Assembly: GCF_029633865.1 (NCBI RefSeq)
Contig: NC_079213.1
Location: forward strand, 95,947,820-96,011,819
DNA length: 64,000 bases
Direction of reading: 5' to 3'
From: Lampris incognitus
Lineage: Eukaryota; Chordata; Actinopteri; Lampriformes; Lampridae
Numbering within the stretch: position 1 is the first letter of the stretch; every line of letters starts with the position of its first letter. The translations under genes were made by a program, and so were the position numbers. Below, in pieces: positions 11,356 through 22,392 of the stretch. The notes beneath the pieces are model-generated. The model made no database searches and was not told where the DNA came from. It was given only the letters and a program-made list of their open reading frames with translations.

Positions 11356-12140
11356 TTACTGAGACTGAGGGATGTCAGGCACAGTCATATTTTGGGATTC
11401 AGACGGCATCACATACTGTGCTACCATCATTCCAGCTATCACCTGCCTTGGATGCAGTGTGACACTACGATCAGTCACATTTCTGAGAATGACAGGAATC
11501 TTGTTTAAAGATCGAAGTGGAGTTTCTATCAAGGAATTTTCAACGAACACTCCACCAGGTAAGGAAACGGTTTCAGGGGATTCGACCACGAAAAGGGAAT
11601 GTGGGGAATGTTTCTTCACTCTGACATCTCCAAAGACAGAGACTTTTCTTCCTGGTGGAATGGTGACAGGATGGCGTCCATGCAACTTAACATGATTGGC
11701 TGAAATCTCTTCCTGATGACTTAGGGCAACATGCTGGAACAGCAAGATACAGTCACTATTGATATTGGACCTTTGTAAGAATTCTCTTCCATGCTTTTCT
11801 ATGCCATCTGTCAAGGACATTGGTTCCAATCAACAGGGGAATCCGAGTGTTAAAATGGCAATTTGGCACAATGAGAACTAATGAAGAGACCTGTTCAGCT
11901 ACGCCAGTGATGCTGCTGGGGAAGGAGATGAGGGCTTGGATATAACCCTGGTAAGGAACATGTTGGCCACCTGCACCTTCTATCTGGAAAAGAGTCTGAA
12001 TGGGGAGGAACGATAAGTGGTTCAAGTAGAATGTCTCTGAAATGGTTGTTACTTGGGAACCGGTGTCAAGGATCGATTCATATTCTATTCCTTCAATGGA
12101 GACAGATGCAGTGCAGTGTGGCCCTACAAGTTCACAGGGA
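11356..12140 (-). pseudogene. Retropepsin-like protease and linker of the gypsy element
   Basis: The protease motif ILDTGSQVTTIS (minus strand, about 12050-12080) is an aspartic protease DTG site, followed by an LIGTNVL block (about 11790) typical of the second half of the domain. A frame change near 11800 leads into a linker region (SVFGDVRVKKHSPHSLFVVE and so on, to a stop at 11356) before reverse transcriptase. The enzyme would cleave the gag-pol polyprotein. The frame change may be decay or a sequencing slip. Confidence 0.72.
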
Positions 12141-12274
12141 AGGGATTGGCTATTTTGGTATCTTTGTCTGTATCTATTTTTTTCTTGTCTGGGTTCTATT
12201 CATAATATCATTAATGGGTTTGGGACTCTTATGCTGGTACTTAGCTCCTGAACGTCCCGAAACAGGAGCTGCTA

Positions 12275-13312
12275 CTAGTTTAAAGGCATGGAGGTGACGG
12301 TATGCATATTCCTGTGAGCTTCATGTTTTTGTCTCAGCTCGGTGTTCTTTTGATGGACAAGAACGGGGTTGGGGGCACTCACACAGTGGGCAGCAATGTG
12401 ACTATCTCCACCACATTTAAAGCAGAACCATGGCTTGGGAAAACAAGGCATGTAAATTCGAGGTGTGGAGGCATTCGTGACCATGCAGCTGGTTTCAATC
12501 TGAGTTCTGTTTGGCTGTGGTTCTTCCTTGATGGACAGGGTTGCAATTTGTTTCTTTAACTCAGCTACCTCATCGCGGAGTTTCTGTGTGTCTTCATTTT
12601 TGTTTTCGGCTGGGGCTTCGATTCCATAAACAGTGTGGGCATGCACTGAAGCTTTTGAGCTCCCTAGATGTTTCTTCATCCTATCTAGTTTAGCTGAATG
12701 ACAGCCTTCTTCTGTCCTAAGCTGATGAAGCAATTCAGGAAATGAGGGTGGCCCTTTTTTTTTCTGTTCAAGCTGAAGACCTAAAATCAACGAGTGGTCC
12801 CAGCATCCTCTGCAGAACTGTCTTATTAAGTGTTTTTCTGAATCTACAAGTGAAGCTCCCCTCTAGAGATGACTTTAGTGAGGAGGGTCTGAAGTCTGAA
12901 CAAATAATCAGATGGCTTCTCTCCAGAATTCTGGTTTGCACTCAAGAATGCAGCAAAAAGCTCTTCTCCATCTTCTACGACTCCAAAGGCTGATTCGATG
13001 TGGTTTACGTACGCAACAGGGTTTGCACTGACAACAAATGGTTTCACCATGTCAGAAGCTGGACCAACCAAAATCTCTAGAACCTTTCTGATTTTTTTGT
13101 GAATCGGTGACATAGGTGTCACTCAGAAGCAGCTCAATTTGAGTTCTCCAAGCTTCATAATCCACTTCCCTATTTGGCTTTGGAAGCCTACCTGAGAAGG
13201 TTCGAATTTTACTTGGGCTACTGTATGGTTGTGCTGACTCATTCTTAATAACATGTTCTACTACTACGCTCTGGATGCTCGGGGGATTAATGATGTCTTC
13301 TTCAAGGCTCAT
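12275..13312 (-). pseudogene. PNMA-like gag (capsid and CCHC knuckle) of the gypsy element
   Basis: On the minus strand an ATG at 13312 opens MSLEEDIINPPSIQSVVVEH. The capsid-like block KIRTFSGRLPKPNREVDYEAW follows shortly after, and a run continues in neighbouring frames (VLEILVGPASDMVKPF…EELFAAFLSANQNSGEKPSD). This resembles vertebrate PNMA/ZCCHC capsids. A coiled segment (LRDEVAELKKQIATL) precedes one CCHC knuckle, CFKCGGDSHIAAHC (near 12420). Frame changes near 13085 and 12790 break it. The product would form the virus-like particle. The ATG overlaps the stop of the upstream ORF. Confidence 0.85.
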
Positions 13313-13887
13313 TGATTACGCACGGACGAGTGTGTGGTTGGAGCACGGTGAATGTCAGATATAGATGGCCATCTGTTATATTCTTGGGTCATGCTAGGCG
13401 TGTGCTCAACATCAATGCTAGGCTGAGTGTCCTGCGTAGGGCTGTGTTCCGGTAAAGACGTGTTGTCAGTTTTCTGTGATGCTATAGACCGAATGCATCT
13501 CAGTTCATTTTCTAAGATGGAGGCATAGCCTGACATGGCACTACCACCAATAGCGCTGAGTTCTTCGAGATATTGCTGGGCTAAGTCTTTGCCTATTTCC
13601 TCTTGACATATTTGTCTAATTGTTCTGACATTCCATATAGCAGTTGGATCAGCAGGGCTAGGTATAAGGCCAAGGGTATCTGGGGTTATCCTGGTGATTG
13701 ACTTTTCACATTCAAATTCTATTAATACCCTACCATTAGGTTGGTTGGGCTCATCTCTGATGCAGGATGAGATCTTCCCATGTTGTTCGAAGAAGCTTAT
13801 TATCGTTTCGGCAGAGCTCATTTCATTGACACCTTCAACTAATGAGCAGTTTTGTCCATGGACTTTATACTGATTGCAAAGATCCAT
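13309..13887 (-). CDS. Leader ORF of the gypsy element, PNMA-N/RRM-like
   Basis: An uninterrupted minus-strand frame starts at a likely ATG (MDLCNQYKVHGQNC) at 13887 and runs 193 codons to the TGA at 13311-13309. An upstream in-frame ATG at 13929 exists, but its first residues are hydrophobic, AT-rich leader translation. The segment from SSAETIISFFEQHGKISSCI to VLIEFECEKS looks like an RRM fold (strand-helix-strand with a hydrophobic VLIEF strand), comparable to the N-terminal domain of PNMA proteins. The stop overlaps the gag start as ATGA, so gag could be made by termination-reinitiation or by a -1 shift. Unlike pol, this frame has no lesion. Its function is not known to me. Confidence 0.6.
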   Translation of the reverse strand: MDLCNQYKVHGQNCSLVEGVNEMSSAETIISFFEQHGKISSCIRDEPNQPNGRVLIEFECEKSITRITPDTLGLIPSPADPTAIWNVRTIRQICQEEIGKDLAQQYLEELSAIGGSAMSGYASILENELRCIRSIASQKTDNTSLPEHSPTQDTQPSIDVEHTPSMTQEYNRWPSISDIHRAPTTHSSVRNQ

Positions 13888-13992
13888 ATTGACTGTGCTA
13901 TTTTCAAAATAAAAAAAATATATAATCAAGTATTTTATAGAGAGGTGTGGTCAGTGGGGTAGTATATGGCCTGAAATACTAATTAACCGATC

Positions 13993-14009
13993 TCCTGGCT
14001 GGCTCGCCA
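13993..14009 (-). other. Putative primer binding site of the gypsy element
   Basis: On the minus strand TTGGCGAGCCAGCCAGG begins six bases inside the 5' LTR. It starts with the TGG expected to pair with a tRNA CCA end. I could not assign the tRNA. Confidence 0.55.
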
Positions 14010-14015
14010 ACTTTC

Positions 14016-15580
14016 TGTAACCTGCACGACAGGGGAATGGGCCTATGCTTGCGCAGGGACAGTTTACAGTCTAATGTCTAAGTTCAGTGGAGATTGGTGT
14101 AGGTTTTTTTCTAGACCAGGTTCTAGTACTCACCCCAAAGACAACACACACACACACACACTGGTGGGTATAGTTTACAATAAAAAAAACAATTTATTTC
14201 AACAGTTCAAAGTCAAGTTATTTCAATATCAATACTAAATGAGATGTGTTATATTATATATATATATATATATATATATTTTACTCTATTATACTTTTTA
14301 AAAGTTCTTCCTAATATTCTATTTATTGTCTATATCTATCTATATTCTATTTTATACCCTTCTAATATATTACTTATGCAGCCATATTCTACACTAACAA
14401 ATTAAACAAAATAATCCAAAATAAAGTATGAGTGCACTCAAAGAAAATAATAAAGAAAAGAAAAGGGGGAATGATTCAGTCTTCCAATCTGTGCAAGGTG
14501 CAATGTCCAGATCCTACCACAATCACAGGGGCAAGTTAATGTAGAGGCGACGATGATGAATTCAAATCCAGGGCGATGATGGGGGCAATCCAAAGGGGGT
14601 ATCCAAGGGTTCCAAAAGGTGTAGCAAGGGGGGGTTGTTTGGGGTACTAAAAAAAACAGTCTGCACAAAATTGTACAGATTCCTTATTAATTGCAATCTC
14701 TATCAAACAATTACAAACAAAATAAAAATACCCAAATCTAGAGTCAATTCTCAGAATTAAATCATTTCCTACATATAACTAATATGCGGCTGAATGACAA
14801 CAGCCTATTGCTGTAAGAACAGTTAAAAACAATGTCATCGCAGCCAGGCTGCATGACGGTCAGACGGCACTATCAACGTGAATTCACGTCTAGCTGGCTG
14901 CTATGGGTTCCATGGATGCCATGTAGCCCGACTTGGCTCGGTGGCTAGTGGCAACCGGAGCTTACAGTTTTTTTTTAACAACAAGCATTATATTATATTA
15001 AAATGTCTAACATTCCTATATCAAATAAACCCTATGGATCGGGTGTCCTGACTGGTTTTAAAGCTCTGAATCATATGGGAAACTGTTAAGGATCATAGAT
15101 ATAAGTTTTAGCTGGGTTAGCTTAGCAACCAATCGAAAATTGTCAGTCTTTAGATTTCAAGATTTTAAACTCTTATCTCACCAGGATTCCAGCAGCGTAC
15201 AAAACACAAGAGACAAGAGTCTTCCTTCTTCCTTCAACAGGAGATCATCTGTCTTTGGATAAAATCAAGATATCCTACATAAATGGCTATGATTACATGG
15301 AACACAGAAAGCTGTTTACTTTTAGCTTTGGCTAGCGGCTCACCAAGGAAGCTTCGTGGGAGGGATCTTTATGTCGTAGTTCAAATATCAATAATTCAAG
15401 TATCCATAGTCAAAGTTGTCCGGATTTCAAAATATCCGTCTTTCTCTCGTTAGATTCATTCTCTCTTCTCTATTGTTGACGGTTGTTTTTATGGTTTAAA
15501 CTCTGTAGCTCGTGTGCCTCCTAGAGGCTACTAGTGGAACTTACATACATCACAGGGTACATGTAATCATGTGGGTTACA
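14016..15580 (-). repeat. 5' LTR of the gypsy element
   Basis: The second copy of the long direct repeat is 1565 bp, TGTAACC…GGTTACA, and acts as the promoter-bearing LTR for the minus-strand element. It has longer CA and TA runs (near 14148-14160 and 14256-14278) than its partner. Confidence 0.93.
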
Positions 15581-15584
15581 CAAG

Positions 15585-15960
15585 CCTAAGACTAAAATCA
15601 GCATTTGAAGGATGCAGAACAAGCCTCACCTATCCACCCCAACTTTAACAACAAATTGGACAGCTCATTGCTGGCATGTATAAACACAGGCGCCAACCAA
15701 TGATCGACTCTGTCCTAAAGCCTAGCCTTACTCAAACTGCCTCCAGGCCAGTATCTCAACAGAAGGCGATAACAAATACCATTCTAACGGGCCTGGTGAT
15801 AGGATGCAGCCTGCCTCTTTCAGTCACAGAACCAGCATTTCCGATACTTCCATACCATCGGTGTATGGTGTGTGTGAATTAATCAATTGTAAAGTGCCTT
15901 GAGTGGCTGTTGCAGCTAGAAAAGTACTATAAAAAATGGAACTTGATTGATGATGGCCAG
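15585..15960 (+). repeat. LINE-derived 3' tail fragment
   Basis: The segment ends with TTGTAAAGTGCCTTGAGTGG and AGAAAAGTACTATAAAAAATGG (about 15888-15942). This matches the conserved stem-loop tail of fish L2-type LINEs and their SINEs. The upstream part, including an open frame at 15676-15882, has no recognised domain. Confidence 0.5.
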
Positions 15961-16009
15961 CAAATCATTGTGACATTACATACTTAACATTTGCCTCTCC
16001 ATTATGGAT

Positions 16010-16290
16010 TGGTCTGAACTTCAATTACCTGCTAATTTTGATGGCTCTGCAGCAGCAAGTTCCACAGTCAAGCATCTCTTTAACTTTGCCATATGATCCC
16101 TTACCCAGTAAGTCTCCCACCAAGTCTTCCCCATCAGCTTGGGTGGCTTCTTTCTAAGCCAATTGATGACTTCTGCAGAGTCGAGTATGTTGATGATGTT
16201 ATCCATGTGCTACAGAGGTCCTTCATGGTCATCAGGGCATTCTAGCTGATGGAGGACTTTAGACAGGCATGTCACCTAATAAGTGATGAA
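16010..16290 (-). pseudogene. Unrecognised gag-like fragment
   Basis: A minus-strand frame (16206-16021) begins [20 protein letters not shown] and continues with a W-rich segment. The pattern weakly resembles the capsid C-terminal part of BEL/Pao gags in fish, but no zinc knuckle or neighbouring pol sequence supports it. I cannot name it. Confidence 0.25.
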
Positions 16291-16429
16291 AACCGAAAAT
16301 GTTTAGTTAATTAAATGTGAATGAATAGCAAGAGTAGCAGCCGAGTATCGTCAGGCTGCTGTACGAGAAACTAGCATGTCAGTCGGATAATTATGAATGG
16401 GCAAATTACAAACCCCAGTGCCTTCTATG

Positions 16430-17280
16430 CACGTGAGTGCCACGTTAATGGGGTGGAGGAGTTTGGGTGTCCTGGTGATCCTGGGAGCTGGGTTTTTGGG
16501 GGCAACAGCTCATGCTAAGGTCTCCCAAGGCAAATTGGTCCCAGGAGAGGGGCCAGACTAAGAGCGAAAGAAGAAACCCAATGAAATTACAACAGCAGAG
16601 AGCTACAGCACCTCACCTGGAAAAGGAAAACCACAGCCCCCTCCTGGAGCCAGACCTGGGAAGGGAGCTTGCTCGCGAGCATCTAGTGGCTGGATCTTAG
16701 CCCATGGGGTTGGGCTCAGCCCGAAAAAGAAAATGGAACCACCACCCTGTGGACCGACCACCCGTGGGGATGAGGATTGGGGTAGGGTGCAATGCAAGCC
16801 AGGTGGCAGGCAAAGGTGGTGACTAGGGCGTGCCAACTTCCGGCCTTGCAGATTGGTCCTTGGAATGTCACCTCTTTGGCAGGGAAGGAGCCTGAGCTGG
16901 TGCAGGAGGTGGAGCGGTACCAACTAGATATAGTTGGGCTCACCTCCACATATAGTATGGGCTCTGGTACCAAATTCCCGGAGAGGAGCTGGACTCTCTA
17001 CTTTTCCAGAATTGGCCAAGGTGGACGGCCCCGGGCGGGTGTGGGTATACTCACAAGTCCCTGGTTGAGCGCCACCATGTTGGAGTTCTCCCCAGGGAAC
17101 GAGCGGGTCGCCTCTATACGACTGCGAGTTGCTGGGGGGGGGCTTTGACTGTTGTGTGTGCTTATGCACCGACTAGCAATTTGGAGTATCCGGCCTTGTT
17201 CGAGTCTCTGGGCGTTGTGTTGCTGTAAAGCTGCTTGAGGCAAATTTTTAATATTGGGCTATACAAATAAAATTGACGTT
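16430..17280 (+). mobile_element. Internally deleted non-LTR retrotransposon (LINE 5' region joined to 3' tail)
   Basis: The first 350 bases are the GC-rich 5' region of a fish LINE family (…GGTCTCCCAAGGCAAATTGG…). The frame then reads IGPWNVTSLAGKEPELVQEV and LDIVGLTSTYSMGSGTKFPE, and later VASIRLRVAGG and VVCAYAPTS: the start of an AP-type endonuclease domain. Soon after, at about 17220, the sequence passes straight into TTGCTGTAAAGCTGCTTGAGG and AATATTGGGCTATACAAATAAA, a LINE 3' tail. The rest of the endonuclease and all of the reverse transcriptase are missing, so the copy is non-autonomous. A frame slip lies in the GGGGGGGG run near 17135. Confidence 0.72.
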
Positions 17281-17284
17281 CCGT

Positions 17285-17745
17285 ACTGAAAAAAACTTAT
17301 TCTGACCCCTAGTAAATGTTACATGTTTTAATCTGGCTTATTTTATAGATTTTAATGTGTTAGTTATTCCTACTTTTTTTTAGAAATTAATTTCAAAATG
17401 CACTGCCCTCACTTAAAACAAGTTAATTTCACTCAATTAAAAGTAATTAGAAAAAAATATGCACAGTTTAATTTCCACATACTGTCCTGTCCGTGCATGT
17501 GCAGACACATGCCGCCACTTTGTTGTGAAGGCGATTTTTTTGTTTTTTTACTTGAGGATTTCGGTTGGTGGCTGCTTGAATGTTGTAGGCACAGCCAAGA
17601 CTCTGCATTTTCAGTAAGTACGCAATTTATTACCATTGGGTATTTTATATTTTTACTTAAACAGGGTTGTTTTTACTCTTTAAAACAAATTTGACAGAAA
17701 AAAAATTAAGACAATCCGACAAAGCGCCAGGGCAACCAGGGGGAA
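17285..17745. other. No gene recognised
   Basis: AT-rich intergenic sequence. The 98-codon frame at 17398-17694 has no recognisable domain and looks random. Confidence 0.4.
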
Positions 17746-17747
17746 TA

Positions 17748-19370
17748 TACAGTTAGGTCCATAAATCTTAGGACAGTTACACAATATTTGTAATTTTACC
17801 CCTGTACACCACCACAGTGGATTTAACATGAAGTATTTGAGATGTGATTGAAGAATAGACTTTCCGCTTTAATTTAAGGAGTTGGATAGAAATATAGCGT
17901 TAACTGTTCAGGAATTACAGCCATGGATATACAGGGTCACCCCATTTTCAGAGGCTCAAAAGTAATTGGACAAACAAACATAACTATGATAACAATTATA
18001 TTTAATGTTTGGAGGAAAATCCTTTGCAGTCAATAACTGTCTGAAGTCTGGAACCCATCGACATCTTCAAATTCTGAGTTCCTCCTCTGAAATGCTCTGC
18101 CAAGACGTAGCAGCAGCTGCCTTCAGTTGTTGGTTGTTTGTGGGTCTTTTGGCCATTAGTTTGATCTTCAGCAAGTGAAAAGCATGCACAATTGGGTTGA
18201 GGTCAGGTGACTGACTTGGTCACTGATGAATATTCCGCTTTTCTGCCTTGAGTTGCTTTCTTGGGTTGCTTTCTCAGCTTGTTTTGTGTCATTATCCATC
18301 TGCACTGTGAAGCGCCGTCCTCGGTTTTGTGACATTTGGCTAAATCCGAGTAAACGGTATATCCTTATAAACATCACAATCCATCCTGCTACTTCTGTCA
18401 GTAGTCACATCGTCAATAAACACCAATGATCAAGTTCCACTGGCAACCATACATTCCCATTTCATAACACTACCTCCACCATGTTTGACAGATGATATGG
18501 TACGCTGAGAATCAGGAGCTGTTCCTTTTGTTCTCCACACTTTTCCTCTTCCCATCCTTCTGGTACAAGTTAATCATTGCTTCATCTGTCTAAAGAACCT
18601 TGTTCCAGAACTGGGTAAGTTTTTAGATGTTTTTAAACACAGTCTAATCTGGCCTTCCTGTTCTTAAGTGACACCAGTGGTTTTTACCTTGTTGTAAATC
18701 CTCTGTATTTATTTTCATGCAGGTGTCTCTTGATTGTAGACTTGGACAATGATACCCATACCTCTCAAGGATGTTGTGAATGTGTTTGTCTTCACTAGGG
18801 AAAGAATTCTGCGATCATCCACTTTATATGTGTTCCGTGGTCTTCCAAGCCTTTTGGTGTTGCTGAGCTTGCCAGCGCATTCTTTCTTTTTAAGACTGTA
18901 CCAAAATGTTGATTTGGCCACTCCTTAAGTGTTTACTATCCATCTGATAGATTTCCTTTGCTTTTTCAGCCTAATGATGGCCTCCATCACATGTATTGAC
19001 ACTTCTATGGACTTCATGTTGAGAGTTCCGATACCAAATGCAAATGTAAATACTTGGAATGAACTCAAGACCTTTTATTTGCTTAATTTGTCATGGAATA
19101 ATGATGGAAAAGTTCTTACTTGCCCATGAAACCACTTGTTAGTCAAGTGTCTAATTACTTTTGATCCTCTGAAAATGGGGTGACCGTATAGAAATCTGGC
19201 TGTAATTCCTGAACGGTTAATGCAATATTTTTGTCCAGACTCTTAAATTAAAGCTGAAAGTCCACACTTCAGTCACATGTTGGTTACTTCATTTCAAATC
19301 CACTGGGGTGGTGTACAGGCAAAATTACAAATATTGTGTCACTGTCCAAATACTTATGGACCTAACTGTA
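17748..19370 (-). mobile_element. Tc1-like DNA transposon with decayed transposase
   Basis: The ends are TACAGTTAGGTCCATAAAT… and …ACTTATGGACCTAACTGTA, a long inverted repeat, with TA at 17746-17747 and 19371-19372. Minus-strand fragments of a Tc1-family transposase are readable: an N-terminal helix-turn-helix (KKECAGKLSNTKRLGRPRN then VDDRRILSLVK, 18715-18921) and a catalytic-domain piece (RRFTVQMDNDTKQAEKATQE, about 18245-18330) carrying the second aspartate. Several frame changes make it inactive. The copy sits in older repetitive sequence: the flanks GGGGGAATA and TATCCTGCTGG rejoin around one TA. Confidence 0.88.
18168..18921 (-). pseudogene. Tc1-family transposase, degenerate
   Basis: The order on the minus strand is the paired-like DNA-binding domain (18921-18715), a poorly readable middle, then the DDE core fragment with MDND (about 18300). 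The usual length of these transposases is about 340 residues; only about 135 are readable here, in at least two frames. It would have cut and pasted the element at TA sites. Confidence 0.78.
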
Positions 19371-19372
19371 TA

Positions 19373-20205
19373 TCCTGCTGGAGAGCAAATCAGGGAAACT
19401 GGGAACAGGTGAGCAGGGCAGGAACCACAAGCCAAATAAGGGCTGGGGATCAGGTGAGTACAGCATGGTCAATCAGGTAAATGGGGCAATCAGGGTTACT
19501 GAGGCAAACGGGGTGCAGATAAACAGAAACACCAATCAGGGAATGGGGAACAGGTTAACCCCGATGACCCAGACCATGCAACCATGACATTATCGCGATT
19601 ATGTGTCGATATCATCATGCATCCCTAATTTGAATAATGTTTTGTTTCACGGACACTTCAAAGGCGATGATTTAATGTTAATTCATGCAGGCGTATTTGG
19701 GCAGATATTTACAGCAGTTCATTTGAGGAGGGGGACAAGTTCAAGGTCCACATGTGCTTGCAATGTTGTCTGTTTATAAACCCATATAGTCCTGGATGGA
19801 CTTTAGCACGGTTCCAATGAGGTAGGCAACGGAATAGACCACTATGCTACCTGGATGCCCCCAGGTTTGAACATTTTTTAACTCCATCTAACCATTTGCT
19901 ATAGAGTCTTCTATTTATTGGAAATCTTGAACTTAATCCCAGACTTAACTCAAATGTTTTTATGTTGGCTTTTTTTTCCTTCTTTTTAAAAAAAATATTT
20001 TGGGACTGTATGCTCATCAGGCAAACCATAACATACTGTTGGTAAACAACTTTACCAAATCTAATATAACCACAGAACATGTTCCCAATCATGACTCCCA
20101 TCCTTTTTCCCTGTTCTAAAAATCCAATAATTCCAACTATCCCCCCTCTCTCCTCTATATTTTTGCCGTGTCCTGAAGCTAAAGCCAACAAAGTCCTCCA
20201 ACCAC
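19373..20205. other. No gene recognised; repeat fragments
   Basis: The part to about 19570 contains CAGGTGAGCAGG / AATCAGGTAAATGGGG-type low-copy repeats. GATATCATCATGCATCCCTAA at 19609-19629 resembles a DNA-transposon end. The 114-codon minus frame at 19847-20191 has no recognised domain. Confidence 0.35.
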
Positions 20206-20482
20206 ATAGGTCGTTTGTCCTCTAATACGACCCACAGGAGCGTTTCCTAAATTAGCGCCCCTACCGGCGGCAGGAGATATGCCACATACTTTTTGCCTCT
20301 GTGCATTGTGGGTTTTTAAAACAATATGTAGTCAGTGCGTTTTTGTTGTTTCGCCGTCTTGTATAGTAACTAAGATTGCTATCGGCAGTATGTTTACCTA
20401 TGAATAATGTTATAAGAGCTAACTTAACGTTAGCCAAAAGTTAGAAAGTCAGCTAGCCTGGACATAATAACCGCTATGTGAC

Positions 20483-20967
20483 TGTTACGTTCCCCGTTAA
20501 AGGTCCAGGGGATGAGGGGAAGTAACAAAGAAAATAAAAGTATCCCGGGGGAATAAGAAAGGTGGGAGGCGGAACCAGGTGTAAAAACAGATTAACAAAT
20601 GACCCTTTAGTCAAACTATAAAATAAACAGGCAATTAAAGATGCTGGGGCTTAACTAACCAGGCTTTTAACAAAGACTCAGATCCAACCAAACCGAAAGA
20701 AACAACACTAATAAGGTTTCACCCTCCTTCTCAAGGAGTATAGACACAAGAGCTTGCTCTCTGGTTGACACCAATGGCCCACTGGCCGTCTCTCTCCACA
20801 CACTGCTGCCAACAATGGCCCACTGGCACTGTTGGGTGTCTCTCTCCAAGTTATATACCCAGCTGATGAGGAATTGGGGTCACCTGGGCTCAATCAGCAG
20901 CTCCACAGGAGGCGGGGCATCACCTGGAGAGGGAAAACTACAGACACACGGCACTAGGGCCGTAACA
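20483..20967 (-). repeat. 3' LTR of the Gmr1 element
   Basis: 485 bp, TGTTACG…CGTAACA. It differs from its partner by scattered substitutions and lacks a short TTTATTAACAAA-region insert present at about 33370. Confidence 0.92.
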
Positions 20968-21106
20968 CCCCCTCCCATAAGTACAAACCCTAGCTTTGTA
21001 TACGAGAGGGTAATCACATACACAACACACGGCACTGGGGCCGTAACACCCCCTCTTATAAATACAAACCCTAGGTTTGTATCTGTAAGAGGGTAAATGC
21101 ATTCAA
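20945..21106. repeat. 81-bp tandem duplication spanning the LTR edge and polypurine tract
   Basis: CACACGGCACTAGGGCCGTAA at 20945 recurs as CACACGGCACTGGGGCCGTAA at 21026. The following polypurine tract and ACAAACCCTAG block are repeated too. The duplicate contains an LTR end and PPT without a full LTR. Confidence 0.82.
20968..20976 (-). other. Polypurine tract of the Gmr1 element
   Basis: The minus strand reads GGGAGGGGG directly against the 3' LTR start. A second, slightly altered copy (AGAGGGGG) occurs about 81 bases further in, at about 21049-21056. Confidence 0.8.
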
Positions 21107-21214
21107 AAAAAAATTACACCATTGCCAATTACTTACTTCTCGTAAGTATGGATGGGGATAACATTTGCCGTTTTTCAAATTCACACCTTTTTGTATGGTA
21201 ACCGGACAGGCATT

Positions 21215-21807
21215 TTACCTATGGGATAAAGCATCAGCCACCATATTGTCCGCTCCTCTTTTGTGCCGGATTTCAATGTTCCACCCCTGTACCAAAAGTG
21301 CCCAACACATTAACCGTTGATTGTGGTTGTACATCTGAGCTAAAAAGACAAGTGGATTATGGTCGGTATAAACAGTCACAGGAAGTGAGCTAGAACCAAC
21401 ATACGCCTCAAAATGCTGCAGGGCAAGTAGCATGGCTAGGGTTTCCTTCTCAATAGTGGAGTAGTTGAGTTGATGCCGTTTGAACTTTGTAGAGAAGAAA
21501 CCCACTGGGTGAGGTAAACCGCCCGCATCATCCTGCAGCAATACTGCTCCAGCCCCAGAAGCACTGGCGTCAACTTCCAACTTGAAGGGCATGGAGAAGT
21601 TAGGGGCAGCTAGAACAGGGGCACTGCAACGGACAGACTTTGCAGCTTCGAAGGAGTGCTGACACTCAGTCGTCCACACAAAGGGAATAGCCGGGCTACA
21701 CAAAGCGGTGAGGGAGGCAACTACCACCGAAAAGTTCCTGCAAAAACACCGGTAGTAGCCAGTCATGCGTAGAAAACAGCGGAGTTCACATCTGGTGGTG
21801 GGAACTG
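21215..21807 (-). pseudogene. RNase H and connection region of the Gmr1 element
   Basis: From the insertion border the minus strand reads YPVPTTRCELRCFLRMTGYY, the RT thumb/connection. RNase H follows with KLEVDASASGAGAVLLQDD, NYSTIEKETLAMLLALQHFE and TVYTDHNPLVFLAQM, so all three acidic sites are present, then a DNMVADALSHR end. The frame is open for 183 codons to a stop at 21215. This part alone shows no lesion. It degrades the RNA strand of the hybrid. It was separated from RT by the BEL insertion. Confidence 0.9.
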
Positions 21808-21812
21808 GGTAG

Positions 21813-22392
21813 TGTGTTACTTTCTATGGGGTGGTTGGATTTGAGTTGTGTTTAGTCAGAGATTTTTGTTTAGTTTAAGTACAAACTTGTGAAAGTTATT
21901 TCGTTTACATGTAGTTAAATTGTAACATTGTTTGAATTGTTAGTTACATAAGTGAATCTGAGTATTGATAATAATAATGAGATTTATTCCAGTTCCGATT
22001 GTATGTGATTTCTGTGTGCTTGATAAGGACTTTTATTGCGAAATTCTATTGGCGAGAAATGCGTGCATCCGGGGTCTCAGTTAGGGAGCTGCTGTGATTG
22101 GCTGATTTACATTCTGGGGGTGACGTCAAGAAAGTTAATACAGCTTCAGAGCGGGGACTCTTTAGTATAACTGGACAAGGACGGACTGGTGAGTGATTGC
22201 AAGAGTGAGTGAGTTATATTGTGTGTTAGCTTTGAGTTGAGGGTACTTGAATGATGTGTGTTTGTATTTTGTGCGTTTTCTTTTTCAAGGTTCGTAACCT
22301 GTTGGTTAAAAATAAAGAAATTTTCGACCATTGAGTGACGTCCTGTTCATCCTCGCCTCAGCTGCAGGGCTTGTTTGAGAGTTAGCAGCACA
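21813..22392 (+). repeat. 5' LTR of the BEL/Pao element
   Basis: 580 bp. Contains a CRE-like TGACGTCA (about 22121-22128: GGGTGACGTCAAGAAAG) and AATAAAGAAA near 22311, a likely polyadenylation signal. Confidence 0.88.

Larger units (their letters stand above)
5633..15584 (-). mobile_element. Full-length Ty3/gypsy LTR retrotransposon with PNMA-like gag (minus strand)
   Basis: Two long direct repeats (5637-7221 and 14016-15580) start TGTAACC and end GGTTACA. They flank about 6.8 kb of gag-pol on the minus strand. The 4-base target duplication CAAG is present at 5633-5636 and 15581-15584. The domain order on the minus strand is leader ORF, gag, protease, reverse transcriptase, RNase H, integrase: the standard Ty3/gypsy order. 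The gag resembles vertebrate PNMA proteins, which are thought to derive from Gypsy12-type fish elements. By eye the LTRs differ by only about ten substitutions plus small indels, so insertion was recent. The pol genes nevertheless carry a deletion, frame changes and a SINE, so this copy is probably defective. Confidence 0.93.

Noticed and set aside
17398..17694. 98-codon plus frame
   Set aside because: AT-rich, no domain, no splice or promoter support.
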